DNA of 5,087 bases from Oxalobacteraceae bacterium (GTDB taxonomy: Bacteria; Pseudomonadota; Gammaproteobacteria; Burkholderiales; Burkholderiaceae_D). A program made the position numbers and the translations under genes. The notes below the pieces were generated by a model. It was given only the letters and a program-made list of their open reading frames with translations. It was not told the origin of the DNA and did not search any database. This document shows positions 1 to 4,903 of the stretch, in pieces. The stretch is taken from contig PKWO01000244.1 of assembly GCA_003132085.1 (NCBI GenBank), positions 1-5,087 of the forward strand. The letters run 5' to 3'. The stretch's first letter is position 1; each line of letters begins with the position of its first letter.

Positions 1-358
1 GTTCACGTTGCGCGGGGGAGGCAAACATATGCAGCAACTCCATATTGCCGGTATCCGGCGCATTGCAATTAAACACTTCCGATGCCCAGCCGATGCGCCC
101 CATGATTTCCGCCAGCGGCGCATATTCAAGATTGCTCAAGCCGGTTCCTGGCTCACCCTCTTTCAGATGGGGCAGAAACAAATTCCAGAGTCCTTCCGAT
201 TTCGCCAGTGCCTTCAGGTCTTCGGTAAACGATACCGGATATATGCCGGCATGTACTTCTTCATTGTATTGGCGCACGCGCGGCAGAATATACTGATCCA
301 TAAAATTGCGTACGCGGGTGCGCAGGTCTTCCACTTTCGCTGAATATCCAAAATCCAT
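1..358 (-). CDS. Acyl-CoA dehydrogenase, ACAD10/11-like, N-terminal part (cut by window edge)
   Basis: The first 119 residues are visible; the rest lies beyond the left edge (full family members are about 400 residues). They form the all-helical N-terminal domain of a flavin-dependent acyl-CoA dehydrogenase. Two stretches typical of the ACAD10/ACAD11 branch are seen: GLWNLFLP (residues 56-63) and VFNCNAPDTGNMELLH (95-110). The start at 358 is supported by an AGAGAGG ribosome site six bases upstream (365-371). The gene lies 63 bases after the phosphotransferase gene on the same strand, with no clear terminator between them, so cotranscription is likely. In characterised relatives (mammalian ACAD10/11, and LvaC of Pseudomonas putida levulinate catabolism) this fold works on a phosphorylated hydroxyacyl-CoA made by a partner kinase, rather than as a plain beta-oxidation dehydrogenase. 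That role here is inferred from family and neighbours. The FAD site and catalytic base cannot be checked because the C-terminal part is outside the window. Confidence 0.9.
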   Translation of the reverse strand, partial: MDFGYSAKVEDLRTRVRNFMDQYILPRVRQYNEEVHAGIYPVSFTEDLKALAKSEGLWNLFLPHLKEGEPGTGLSNLEYAPLAEIMGRIGWASEVFNCNAPDTGNMELLHMFASPAQRE

Positions 359-391
359 GATGAACCTCTCTATCGGTTTAGTTGCCAATTG

Positions 392-421
392 TTCGCATCG
401 TTGAATCAGTGCCAACGCGAA
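392..421 (-). other. Intercistronic stem-loop between kinase and dehydrogenase genes
   Basis: Bases 392-396 (TTCGC) pair with 417-421 (GCGAA), and 400-403 (GTTG) pair with 413-416 (CAAC). This makes a nine-pair stem with a three-base bulge and a nine-base loop. It sits directly after the kinase stop codon and ahead of the dehydrogenase ribosome site. No T-run follows on the minus strand, so it does not look like a Rho-independent terminator. It might stabilise or process the operon mRNA, or adjust the ratio of the two proteins. This is inference from pairing alone. Confidence 0.3.
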
Positions 422-1462
422 CTAACGTTCTTTCTCAATTAAATCAACCGCCAGCTGAGCCAGATGTCCGGCCATCTGACCCACTTGTACCGCGTTGTCG
501 CTGGAAGCATTGCCGCTCAACGCCCGCTTCAGCACTCCTTGGAGAATCGCCGCCAGCCGGAAGAAGCTAAACGCGAGATAGAATGCCCAATTGTCGATTG
601 CGCCGATACCGCGCAGCGCGCAATATTGGGCGATAATAGCTGCCTCAGTCGGAATCCCTAATTGTTCGCGGTCTTTGCCTGCCAGTCCGGCAATGTGACC
701 GGTGGAGGGCAGGCGTAAACACATGCAAAAATAGGCCAGATCGGCAAGCGGGTGGCCGAGCGTGGAGAGTTCCCAGTCCAGCAGCGCCAGCACGCGCGTT
801 TCGGTGGGATGAAATATCAAATTATCGAAACGGTAGTCGCCATGGACCAGGCTCTGCTGACCGTCATCGGCCGGCGTGTTGGCCGGCAACCACGCAATCA
901 GTGTCTCCATAGCCTCGATGGTCTCGGTTTCGGCGGCGCGGTATTGCTTGGTCCACATGCCGATTTGACGTTCGAAATAATTACCGGAGCGGCCGTAATC
1001 GCCTAGTCCGACCGCTTTTACATCGACACTGTGCAGTGTCGCCAACACCCGTATCAACTCGCTGTATAACGCTGTCCGTTGTTCGCGCGGCAATTCCGGC
1101 AGGCTTGGATCCCAGAATATCCTTCCCTGCACAAAACTCATGACATAAAATACGCTGCCGATCACGTCGGGATCTTCGCAGAGGTGATAGGCGTGCGCTA
1201 CCGGCACCTCGGTATCTCTCAACGCATTCAGCACGCGGTATTCCCTATCCACCGCGTGGGCGCCTTTTAGCAAATGCCCCGGCGGTTGACGGCGCAATAC
1301 ATAGTCGCCACTCCTGGCTTTGAGGAGATGGGTAGGATTGGACTGCCCGCCGGCAAATTTCTCTGCGGTCAGCGGCCCCTGAAAACCGTCTATCCACCTC
1401 TCCAGGTAGTCCGCGAGCTTGACCGTATCAAGGTTTTTCACATCCATTGTCATTTTCAACAT
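422..1462 (-). CDS. Aminoglycoside-phosphotransferase-fold kinase, ACAD10/11-type (putative hydroxyacyl-CoA kinase)
   Basis: A 346-residue cytoplasmic kinase-fold protein of the APH/choline-kinase superfamily, full length for the group. In order it shows the glycine-rich nucleotide loop GGQSNPTHLL (38-47), VLRRQPPGHLL (55-65), DREYRV (72-77), VIGSVFYVMSFVQGRIF (100-116), the catalytic loop HGDYRFDN (207-214, with D209 as likely catalytic base and N214 as a metal ligand) and LLDWELSTLGHPLADLAY (227-244, with D229 as the metal-binding Asp). This set is the signature of the kinase half of ACAD10/ACAD11, not of antibiotic-modifying enzymes, so drug resistance should not be inferred. The start at 1462 has a GAGAAG ribosome site eight bases upstream; Met4 and Met6 have none. 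The gene begins 15 bases after the phosphatase stop. Position 59 is Gln, where relatives I remember often have Lys. Likely role by family and context: phosphorylating a hydroxyacyl-CoA for the adjacent dehydrogenase. The substrate is not shown by the sequence. Confidence 0.9.
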   Translation of the reverse strand: MLKMTMDVKNLDTVKLADYLERWIDGFQGPLTAEKFAGGQSNPTHLLKARSGDYVLRRQPPGHLLKGAHAVDREYRVLNALRDTEVPVAHAYHLCEDPDVIGSVFYVMSFVQGRIFWDPSLPELPREQRTALYSELIRVLATLHSVDVKAVGLGDYGRSGNYFERQIGMWTKQYRAAETETIEAMETLIAWLPANTPADDGQQSLVHGDYRFDNLIFHPTETRVLALLDWELSTLGHPLADLAYFCMCLRLPSTGHIAGLAGKDREQLGIPTEAAIIAQYCALRGIGAIDNWAFYLAFSFFRLAAILQGVLKRALSGNASSDNAVQVGQMAGHLAQLAVDLIEKER

Positions 1463-1477
1463 CGCCGTCGCTTCTCG

Positions 1478-2149
1478 TTATCCATAGGTGATTGCATGCA
1501 AGCGATCAGCTTGATCAAGATGCGCAATATTGTTAAAGCTCGCCAGCTTGACCGATCGCCGATTAAAGTAAAAATGCGACAAGCTCGCATTTCTGACCTG
1601 AAAATTGAGTTCGAGCGCAATGTTTGCAGGCGCTGCCAACACTTGCCTGGTCATCATGCCAATCGGTCCACCAGAGCTTACGACCAGAATCCTTTGCGCA
1701 TCACATTGTTGGATAAATTGTAGGGCATCATTGATCCGCTGAGCGAAAGCTTCCCATTTTTCCGGCAACGCCCCCTTTAGTCCGTCATTGGACCAAAGCA
1801 GCAGCACCTCCTTCAGTCCTTTATAGAATTCATGTTTATTGCCAGATGCCAATTGCTTCAGCGCGGCATGCTCTTCGCCCAGAGCGTTGTATAGCGCATA
1901 AAAATCGTATTCGTCGAGTCCAGCGTGCTCGGTAAAAACCGCGGGACGGCCCATGCCGCGACAGATCCCCTCGGCGGTTTGGCGATGTCGCAACTGAGTA
2001 CCGATGATGATGCGATCAAACTCGATCTTTCGCTCGGCCAGGTACTGCCCCAGCCAAAGAGATTGTTGCTCCCCCAGCATCGATAATCGATCATAGTCAT
2101 CGGTGCCGAAGGACGCCTGACCGTGCCGAACCAAATAGAACTCTGCCAT
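1478..2149 (-). CDS. Histidine phosphatase (phosphoglycerate-mutase-like) family protein
   Basis: A 223-residue protein of the histidine phosphatase superfamily. The phosphate pocket is recognisable: LVRHGQAS (6-13), with R8 and the phospho-accepting H9; TQLRHRQTAE (51-60), with the second arginine R54; and E80 in GLDEYDF as the probable acid. The family's second catalytic histidine, normally in a VSHGG-like motif, is Ser159 here (VVSSGGPIG, 156-164). The reading frame opens further, to an ATG at 2203, but the start at 2149 is better: it places the RHG strand at the N-terminus as in the family, has GAGG (2156-2159) six bases upstream, and lies downstream of a good promoter that the longer start would overlap. 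It is the first gene of the operon. The function is unproven; it may act on a phosphorylated intermediate of the kinase/dehydrogenase pair or have a non-catalytic role. Confidence 0.88.
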   Translation of the reverse strand: MAEFYLVRHGQASFGTDDYDRLSMLGEQQSLWLGQYLAERKIEFDRIIIGTQLRHRQTAEGICRGMGRPAVFTEHAGLDEYDFYALYNALGEEHAALKQLASGNKHEFYKGLKEVLLLWSNDGLKGALPEKWEAFAQRINDALQFIQQCDAQRILVVSSGGPIGMMTRQVLAAPANIALELNFQVRNASLSHFYFNRRSVKLASFNNIAHLDQADRLHAITYG

Positions 2150-2155
2150 GCCGAA

Positions 2156-2159
2156 CCTC
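2156..2159 (-). promoter_or_regulatory. Ribosome binding site deciding the phosphatase start
   Basis: GAGG on the minus strand, six bases before the ATG at 2149. No comparable site precedes the longer possible start at 2203. This site favours the 223-residue protein over the 241-residue reading. Confidence 0.65.
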
Positions 2160-2175
2160 GCCTTTGCAAAAGTAA

Positions 2176-2203
2176 ATGATAGTGAACAAGTGAGTATTCT
2201 CAA
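2176..2203 (-). promoter_or_regulatory. Sigma70-type promoter of the phosphatase-kinase-dehydrogenase operon
   Basis: On the minus strand TTGAGA (2198-2203) is separated by 16 bases from TATCAT (2176-2181). Each hexamer matches the sigma70 consensus at five of six positions. Transcription would start near 2169, leaving a leader of about 20 bases that contains the GAGG ribosome site. The -35 hexamer overlaps a small palindrome at 2191-2202, a reasonable place for LysR control. Assignment is by pattern only. Confidence 0.55.
2191..2202. promoter_or_regulatory. Candidate LysR operator (TGAG-N4-CTCA)
   Basis: A short inverted repeat, TGAGTATTCTCA, with four-base arms plus a central AT pair, in the shared regulatory region. 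It overlaps the -35 of the operon promoter and lies just upstream of the -10 facing the LysR gene, so one bound regulator could affect both directions. Extending by one base gives T-N11-A spacing (2191 to 2203), as in many LysR sites, though the symmetry is not centred on that spacing. Speculative. Confidence 0.3.
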
Positions 2204-2210
2204 AATTTAT

Positions 2211-2216
2211 TATAAT
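2211..2216 (+). promoter_or_regulatory. -10 hexamer of the LysR-gene promoter
   Basis: A perfect TATAAT, inside the eight-base palindrome ATTATAAT (2209-2216), 47 bases before the LysR start codon. No good -35 lies 16-18 bases upstream (AAGTGA at the 17-base spacing is a poor match), so the promoter may be weak or need an activator. The expected transcript start is near 2223. Confidence 0.4.
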
Positions 2217-2231
2217 GATAGCCAGGTATCA
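2216..2231. promoter_or_regulatory. Second palindrome, candidate autoregulatory operator
   Basis: TGATA (2216-2220) and TATCA (2227-2231) are inverted arms separated by six bases. The site spans the expected transcript start of the LysR gene, where binding would repress its own promoter. LysR proteins often autoregulate in this way. The assignment rests only on position and symmetry. Confidence 0.25.
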
Positions 2232-2263
2232 CCAATGTTTATGGTTAAATTAATAGGATATCC

Positions 2264-3160
2264 ATGCGATTGAATCAGGTCGATCTCAACCTGTTTGTGG
2301 TTTTTGAGGCCATCTACGCTAAGCGCAACCTCACCAGGGCGGCGGAAGTGCTGTGCATTTCCCAGCCTGCGGTGAGCAATGCGCTGATGCGAATGCGCAA
2401 AACCTTTAATGACCAGTTGTTCGTCAGCACCCCGCAAGGCATGGTGCCAACTCCAGTGGCGGAGAACATTGCCGGCCGTGTCGGCGAGGCCCTGCAATTG
2501 CTCAATGCCAGCGTTCAAGAGGCAGATCTGTTTCAACCCGCCACCGCCCAAAAGGTTTTCCGGGTAAGCATGAACGACCTGACGGAGGCCCTTTTGCTTC
2601 CCGCACTAGGGGAAATCTTAAAACTGCAGGCCCCCGGGATCCGCATCGAGAGCTACTTCAGCAACCGCCGCGATGTCCCGCGCGAGTTGGCGGCAGGGGC
2701 GCTGGACCTGGCGATTGATGCCCCGTTGATCAATGACCCTCAATTGCTTCACGGCCCGTTGAGGAGCGAACGCTATGTCTGCATGCTGCGCAAAGGCCAT
2801 CCGCTGGCCGATCAAACACTTAGTCTGAAAAACTATCTGAGTTTGGGGCATATTCATATTTCGAGCCGGCGCGAGGGACTGGGACACGTGGATACAGTGC
2901 TCAATAAGCTTGGCGAGGCGCGCAACATTCAGATGCGTGTGCAGCACTATATGGTGGCGCCGCTCATCGCCATGCGAACGGATTTGGCGCTGACAGCCCC
3001 CTTGGGGCTGGTGCAAGGCTATGACGCAATACAGATGGAGCTACCTTTTGAATTGCCATCTCAGGAGTGGCATCTGTACTGGCACCGTAGCGCCGACCGG
3101 GATCAGGCAAATGCATGGCTGCGGGACAAGCTGTTGCAGTATATTCGTACAGCACAATAG
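2264..3160 (+). CDS. LysR-family transcriptional regulator (NodD/LeuO-like branch)
   Basis: A 298-residue DNA-binding regulator of standard LysR length. The N-terminal winged helix-turn-helix is clear: DLNLFVVFEAIYAKRNLTRA, then AAEVLCISQPAVSNALMRMR, around residues 7-45, followed by FVSTPQGMVPTP (53-64). This version of the domain is typical of the NodD/LeuO/NahR-type branch. Residues from about 95 form the periplasmic-binding-protein-like effector domain. The start at 2264 has AGGA (2255-2258) five bases upstream. The gene is divergent from the phosphatase-kinase-dehydrogenase operon across 114 bases. Such divergent LysR genes usually activate the neighbouring operon in response to a pathway substrate or intermediate. 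The probable target is therefore that operon and the probable inducer an acid or CoA-related metabolite; both are inference. The family assignment is firm. Confidence 0.93.
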   Translation: MRLNQVDLNLFVVFEAIYAKRNLTRAAEVLCISQPAVSNALMRMRKTFNDQLFVSTPQGMVPTPVAENIAGRVGEALQLLNASVQEADLFQPATAQKVFRVSMNDLTEALLLPALGEILKLQAPGIRIESYFSNRRDVPRELAAGALDLAIDAPLINDPQLLHGPLRSERYVCMLRKGHPLADQTLSLKNYLSLGHIHISSRREGLGHVDTVLNKLGEARNIQMRVQHYMVAPLIAMRTDLALTAPLGLVQGYDAIQMELPFELPSQEWHLYWHRSADRDQANAWLRDKLLQYIRTAQ

Positions 3161-3194
3161 AGAATGCAGGACGCACAAGGCTATCTATCGGTAG

Positions 3195-3225
3195 GTGGCG
3201 CCACATGTCAAGCGGGGACCTGACA
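3195..3225. repeat. Adjacent small inverted repeats downstream of the LysR gene
   Basis: The 212-base convergent gap (3161-3372) holds a perfect ten-base palindrome, GTGGCGCCAC (3195-3204), then TGTCA (3206-3210) and TGACA (3221-3225) as a hairpin with a ten-base loop. They could slow transcription at the end of the LysR gene, but no T-run follows, so a Rho-independent terminator is not supported. A further pair, CGCGC (3290-3294) and GCGCG (3317-3321), has a long loop and is weak. No gene is seen in the gap. Confidence 0.25.
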
Positions 3226-3372
3226 GATGCCGGCGAAGACGCTGCCGCTGATCGCGAGTCAACATAAAATTCGAATCAACGACATTATCCGCGCGTCATT
3301 TTCAGCCAATATTCCGGCGCGTTGGAAATCAACAACCATCAGCCGGACTGGGCGACCCGCATTCCGTAGACA

Positions 3373-4137
3373 TCAGAGATTCATCCCGCCAGAAACTTCG
3401 ATGCGCTGACCGTTGACCCAGCGACTGTCGGACGAAAGCAAAGAGGCAATCAGTGCGCCGATGTCGTCCGGTTGACCGACCCGGCCAAGCGCGGTCTGGG
3501 ATGCGATGAAGTCATTCATCTGAGGATTGTCCCGCACCGCGCCACCGCCAAAATCGGTCTCGATTGCTCCTGGCGCCACCACGTTGACCGCAATGCGTCG
3601 CTCGCCGAGTTCTTTGGCCATATATCTGCTGAGGACTTCGATCGCACCCTTCATGGATGCATAGGCTGCAAAGCCAGGAAAGGAAAAACGCGTCAGGCCA
3701 GAAGACAGATTGATGATTCGCCCACCGTCAGCGATCAGAGGCAACAGCTTCTGGCTCAGAAAGAAGGTGCTTTTCAAATGCACGTTCACCATTTCGTCAA
3801 ACTGCGCCTCGGTGGTGTCCATAAAACTGGCATGAATGCCGGTGCCGGCGTTATTGACCAGGTAGTCGAACTGCTCGCATGAAAAGTGATCTGCCAACAC
3901 TTCCCCGACCTTGCTGCTAAATGCCGCGAAGCTGCCGCTGTTGGCCACGTCGAGTTGTAGCGCAACCGCCTTGCGGCCGAAGGCGGTGATTTCTTCCACG
4001 ATCGACGTTGCATCGGCCTGCTGGCTGCGATACGTTAGAATGACGTCTACGCCCTTAATGGCTAGATGCAGTGCGGTGTTTCTGCCAAGGCCGCGGCTGC
4101 CGCCGGTGACCAGAGCGATAGGGTGAGTAGATTGCAT
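3373..4137 (-). CDS. Short-chain dehydrogenase/reductase (classical SDR, FabG-like)
   Basis: A 254-residue, complete, single-domain NAD(P)-dependent oxidoreductase of the classical SDR family. Visible motifs are the cofactor loop TGGSRGLG (11-18), with R15 suggesting NADPH preference; LDV (62-64); NNAG (95-98); the catalytic Asn region around N118; S146 in NLSSG; the Y159-x3-K163 active site; and PG (189-190) before AIETDF. The C-terminus VNGQRIEVSGGMNL is the usual SDR ending. The start at 4137 has a strong AAGGAG six bases upstream (4144-4149). The gene is convergent with the LysR gene and follows the unrecognised 164-residue gene after 153 bases. It probably oxidises a secondary alcohol or reduces a ketone; the substrate cannot be read from the sequence. 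It could make or use a hydroxyacyl intermediate related to the left-hand operon, but it is not in that operon. Confidence 0.92.
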   Translation of the reverse strand: MQSTHPIALVTGGSRGLGRNTALHLAIKGVDVILTYRSQQADATSIVEEITAFGRKAVALQLDVANSGSFAAFSSKVGEVLADHFSCEQFDYLVNNAGTGIHASFMDTTEAQFDEMVNVHLKSTFFLSQKLLPLIADGGRIINLSSGLTRFSFPGFAAYASMKGAIEVLSRYMAKELGERRIAVNVVAPGAIETDFGGGAVRDNPQMNDFIASQTALGRVGQPDDIGALIASLLSSDSRWVNGQRIEVSGGMNL

Positions 4138-4163
4138 GGCGAACTCCTTGATGGGGTTTGTTG

Positions 4164-4174
4164 GGTCAATGACC
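4164..4174. promoter_or_regulatory. Palindrome upstream of the SDR gene, candidate operator
   Basis: GGTCA-A-TGACC is a perfect inverted repeat with five-base arms and one central base, ending 26 bases before the SDR start codon. Its position in the 5' leader fits a repressor site. It loosely recalls GntR/FadR-type sites (TGGTC...GACC), but the spacing differs from the FadR consensus, so no regulator is assigned. No convincing -35/-10 pair was found in the 4138-4290 gap. Confidence 0.3.
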
Positions 4175-4201
4175 AGTATTTATCGGTGACGCATGATCTC
4201 C

Positions 4202-4233
4202 GTTTCCGGCCATTGCTTCGACCAGTCGGAAAC
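4202..4233. repeat. Inverted repeat in the gap between the 164-residue gene and the SDR gene
   Basis: GTTTCCG (4202-4208) and CGGAAAC (4227-4233) are perfect seven-base arms with an 18-base loop. The hairpin lies 58 bases after the upstream gene's stop on the minus strand and has no T-run after it. It could be a weak terminator, an RNA structure in the SDR leader, or chance. Confidence 0.3.
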
Positions 4234-4290
4234 CAACAACTATCGGCAAGAAATGATGCGAAGTAGCAGTAGTTCCCAAGAATGAAAAAA

Positions 4291-4785
4291 TCATCTGAGC
4301 TGTGGGATATCCACGGCCTTCGGCAGCGGTCTTAGTTCGTTGAATAGATCTTGGTACTGCTTCTCTGCATGTAGCCTGAGCCACTCAAGATCGGCTTTGA
4401 CACGTTCAAAGCGGGAAGATGCAACGCCGCTCTTGATTTCGTCAATGTTTTTTTTCAGATTCTGTAGTTGTTCCAGCTTGCCGATATTTTCGCTGCTGAT
4501 GGATTTTTTCGGCAGTTCGCTGATCAGGACATCTACCGCATCCATCAACTGCCCCAATTGCTTTCCGTAACTGTATTGGCTTACGATGTCCCGCTCAGTC
4601 GGAGGATCACTCGAATTATTTTCGTTGATGACAACACCTGCAAACGTCCCGCCGGGCAAGATGGGCTCGTACAAAGATCCCGAAAACATAGGAGAGCGCG
4701 TTGCGGACGTCAGGATTTGATTTAACCACGATTGCCAAATGGACCACGGGTTCAGTATTGAACTGCCAAGCGGATCGTTCGTCAT
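4291..4785 (-). CDS. Hypothetical protein, Trp-rich N-terminus and helical C-terminus
   Basis: I do not recognise this 164-residue protein. The start at 4785 is chosen because GGAGG (4791-4795) lies five bases upstream. The frame stays open to an ATG at 5001, but that extension is rich in arginine runs, lacks protein-like composition and overlaps the DJ-1/PfpI remnant in another frame. Visible parts: an aromatic segment NPWSIWQSWLNQ (12-23); a Gly/Pro-containing stretch LPGGTFAGVVINENNSSD (43-60); a polar segment leading to SQYSYGKQLGQLMDAVDVLI (69-88); and a charged, probably coiled-coil C-terminus (about 96-150). There is no signal peptide or membrane helix, so it is probably cytoplasmic and possibly oligomeric or surface-binding. 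The good ribosome site and protein-like composition argue that it is real. Its closest neighbour downstream on the same strand is the SDR gene; cotranscription is possible. Confidence 0.7.
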   Translation of the reverse strand: MTNDPLGSSILNPWSIWQSWLNQILTSATRSPMFSGSLYEPILPGGTFAGVVINENNSSDPPTERDIVSQYSYGKQLGQLMDAVDVLISELPKKSISSENIGKLEQLQNLKKNIDEIKSGVASSRFERVKADLEWLRLHAEKQYQDLFNELRPLPKAVDIPQLR

Positions 4786-4805
4786 TAGCGCCTCCGGTAT
4801 CAATT

Positions 4806-4823
4806 GTTGGGCCAACTGGCCAG
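4806..4823. promoter_or_regulatory. Overlapping palindromes upstream of the 164-residue gene
   Basis: GTTGG-G-CCAAC (4806-4816) overlaps CTGGCCAG (4816-4823). Both are perfectly symmetric and lie 21-38 bases before the start codon at 4785. They could be an operator or a leader structure. No clear promoter hexamers were found nearby. Confidence 0.22.
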
Positions 4824-4863
4824 ATTGACCTTGCTGCTGCCAAGATATCAATTTAGCATGAAA

Positions 4864-4885
4864 TCGCCGGCGCCGTCGGCGGCGA
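4864..4885 (-). terminator. Possible terminator hairpin after the DJ-1/PfpI remnant
   Basis: On the minus strand TCGCCG and CGGCGA pair as a GC-rich six-base stem with a ten-base loop, starting 18 bases after the TAA at 4904-4906. Only TTT follows before the sequence turns mixed, so the T-run is short. Its position just after a gene end fits termination or an mRNA 3' stabiliser. Alternative GC pairings exist in the same stretch. Confidence 0.3.
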
Positions 4886-4903
4886 GCCCCCTCGATTGAA
4901 TGA

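Noticed and set aside
8..343. Plus-strand 111-residue open frame
   Set aside because: It is antisense to the acyl-CoA dehydrogenase gene, whose motifs are clear on the minus strand.
422..1462. Antibiotic-resistance reading of the aminoglycoside-phosphotransferase-fold gene
   Set aside because: Motifs and neighbours match the ACAD10/11 kinase branch involved in acyl-CoA metabolism, not drug-modifying enzymes.
1274..1723. Plus-strand 149-residue open frame
   Set aside because: It runs antisense across the junction of two well-supported genes and has no recognisable motif.
2150..2203. Longer start of the phosphatase gene at 2203
   Set aside because: It would place 18 extra residues before the conserved first strand, has no ribosome site, and overlaps the predicted promoter.
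3227..3409. Plus-strand 60-residue open frame after the LysR gene
   Set aside because: It has no ribosome site, runs into the SDR coding region on the opposite strand, and has no protein-like features.
4279..4314. Rho-independent terminator after the 164-residue gene
   Set aside because: A run of six T's on the minus strand (forward A's just below 4291) follows a weak GTGG/CCAC hairpin (4302-4314) that lies inside the coding end and about 12 bases away, so the geometry is wrong.
4166..4384. Minus-strand 72-residue open frame across the gap before the SDR gene
   Set aside because: It overlaps the end of the 164-residue gene in another frame and has no ribosome site or family resemblance.
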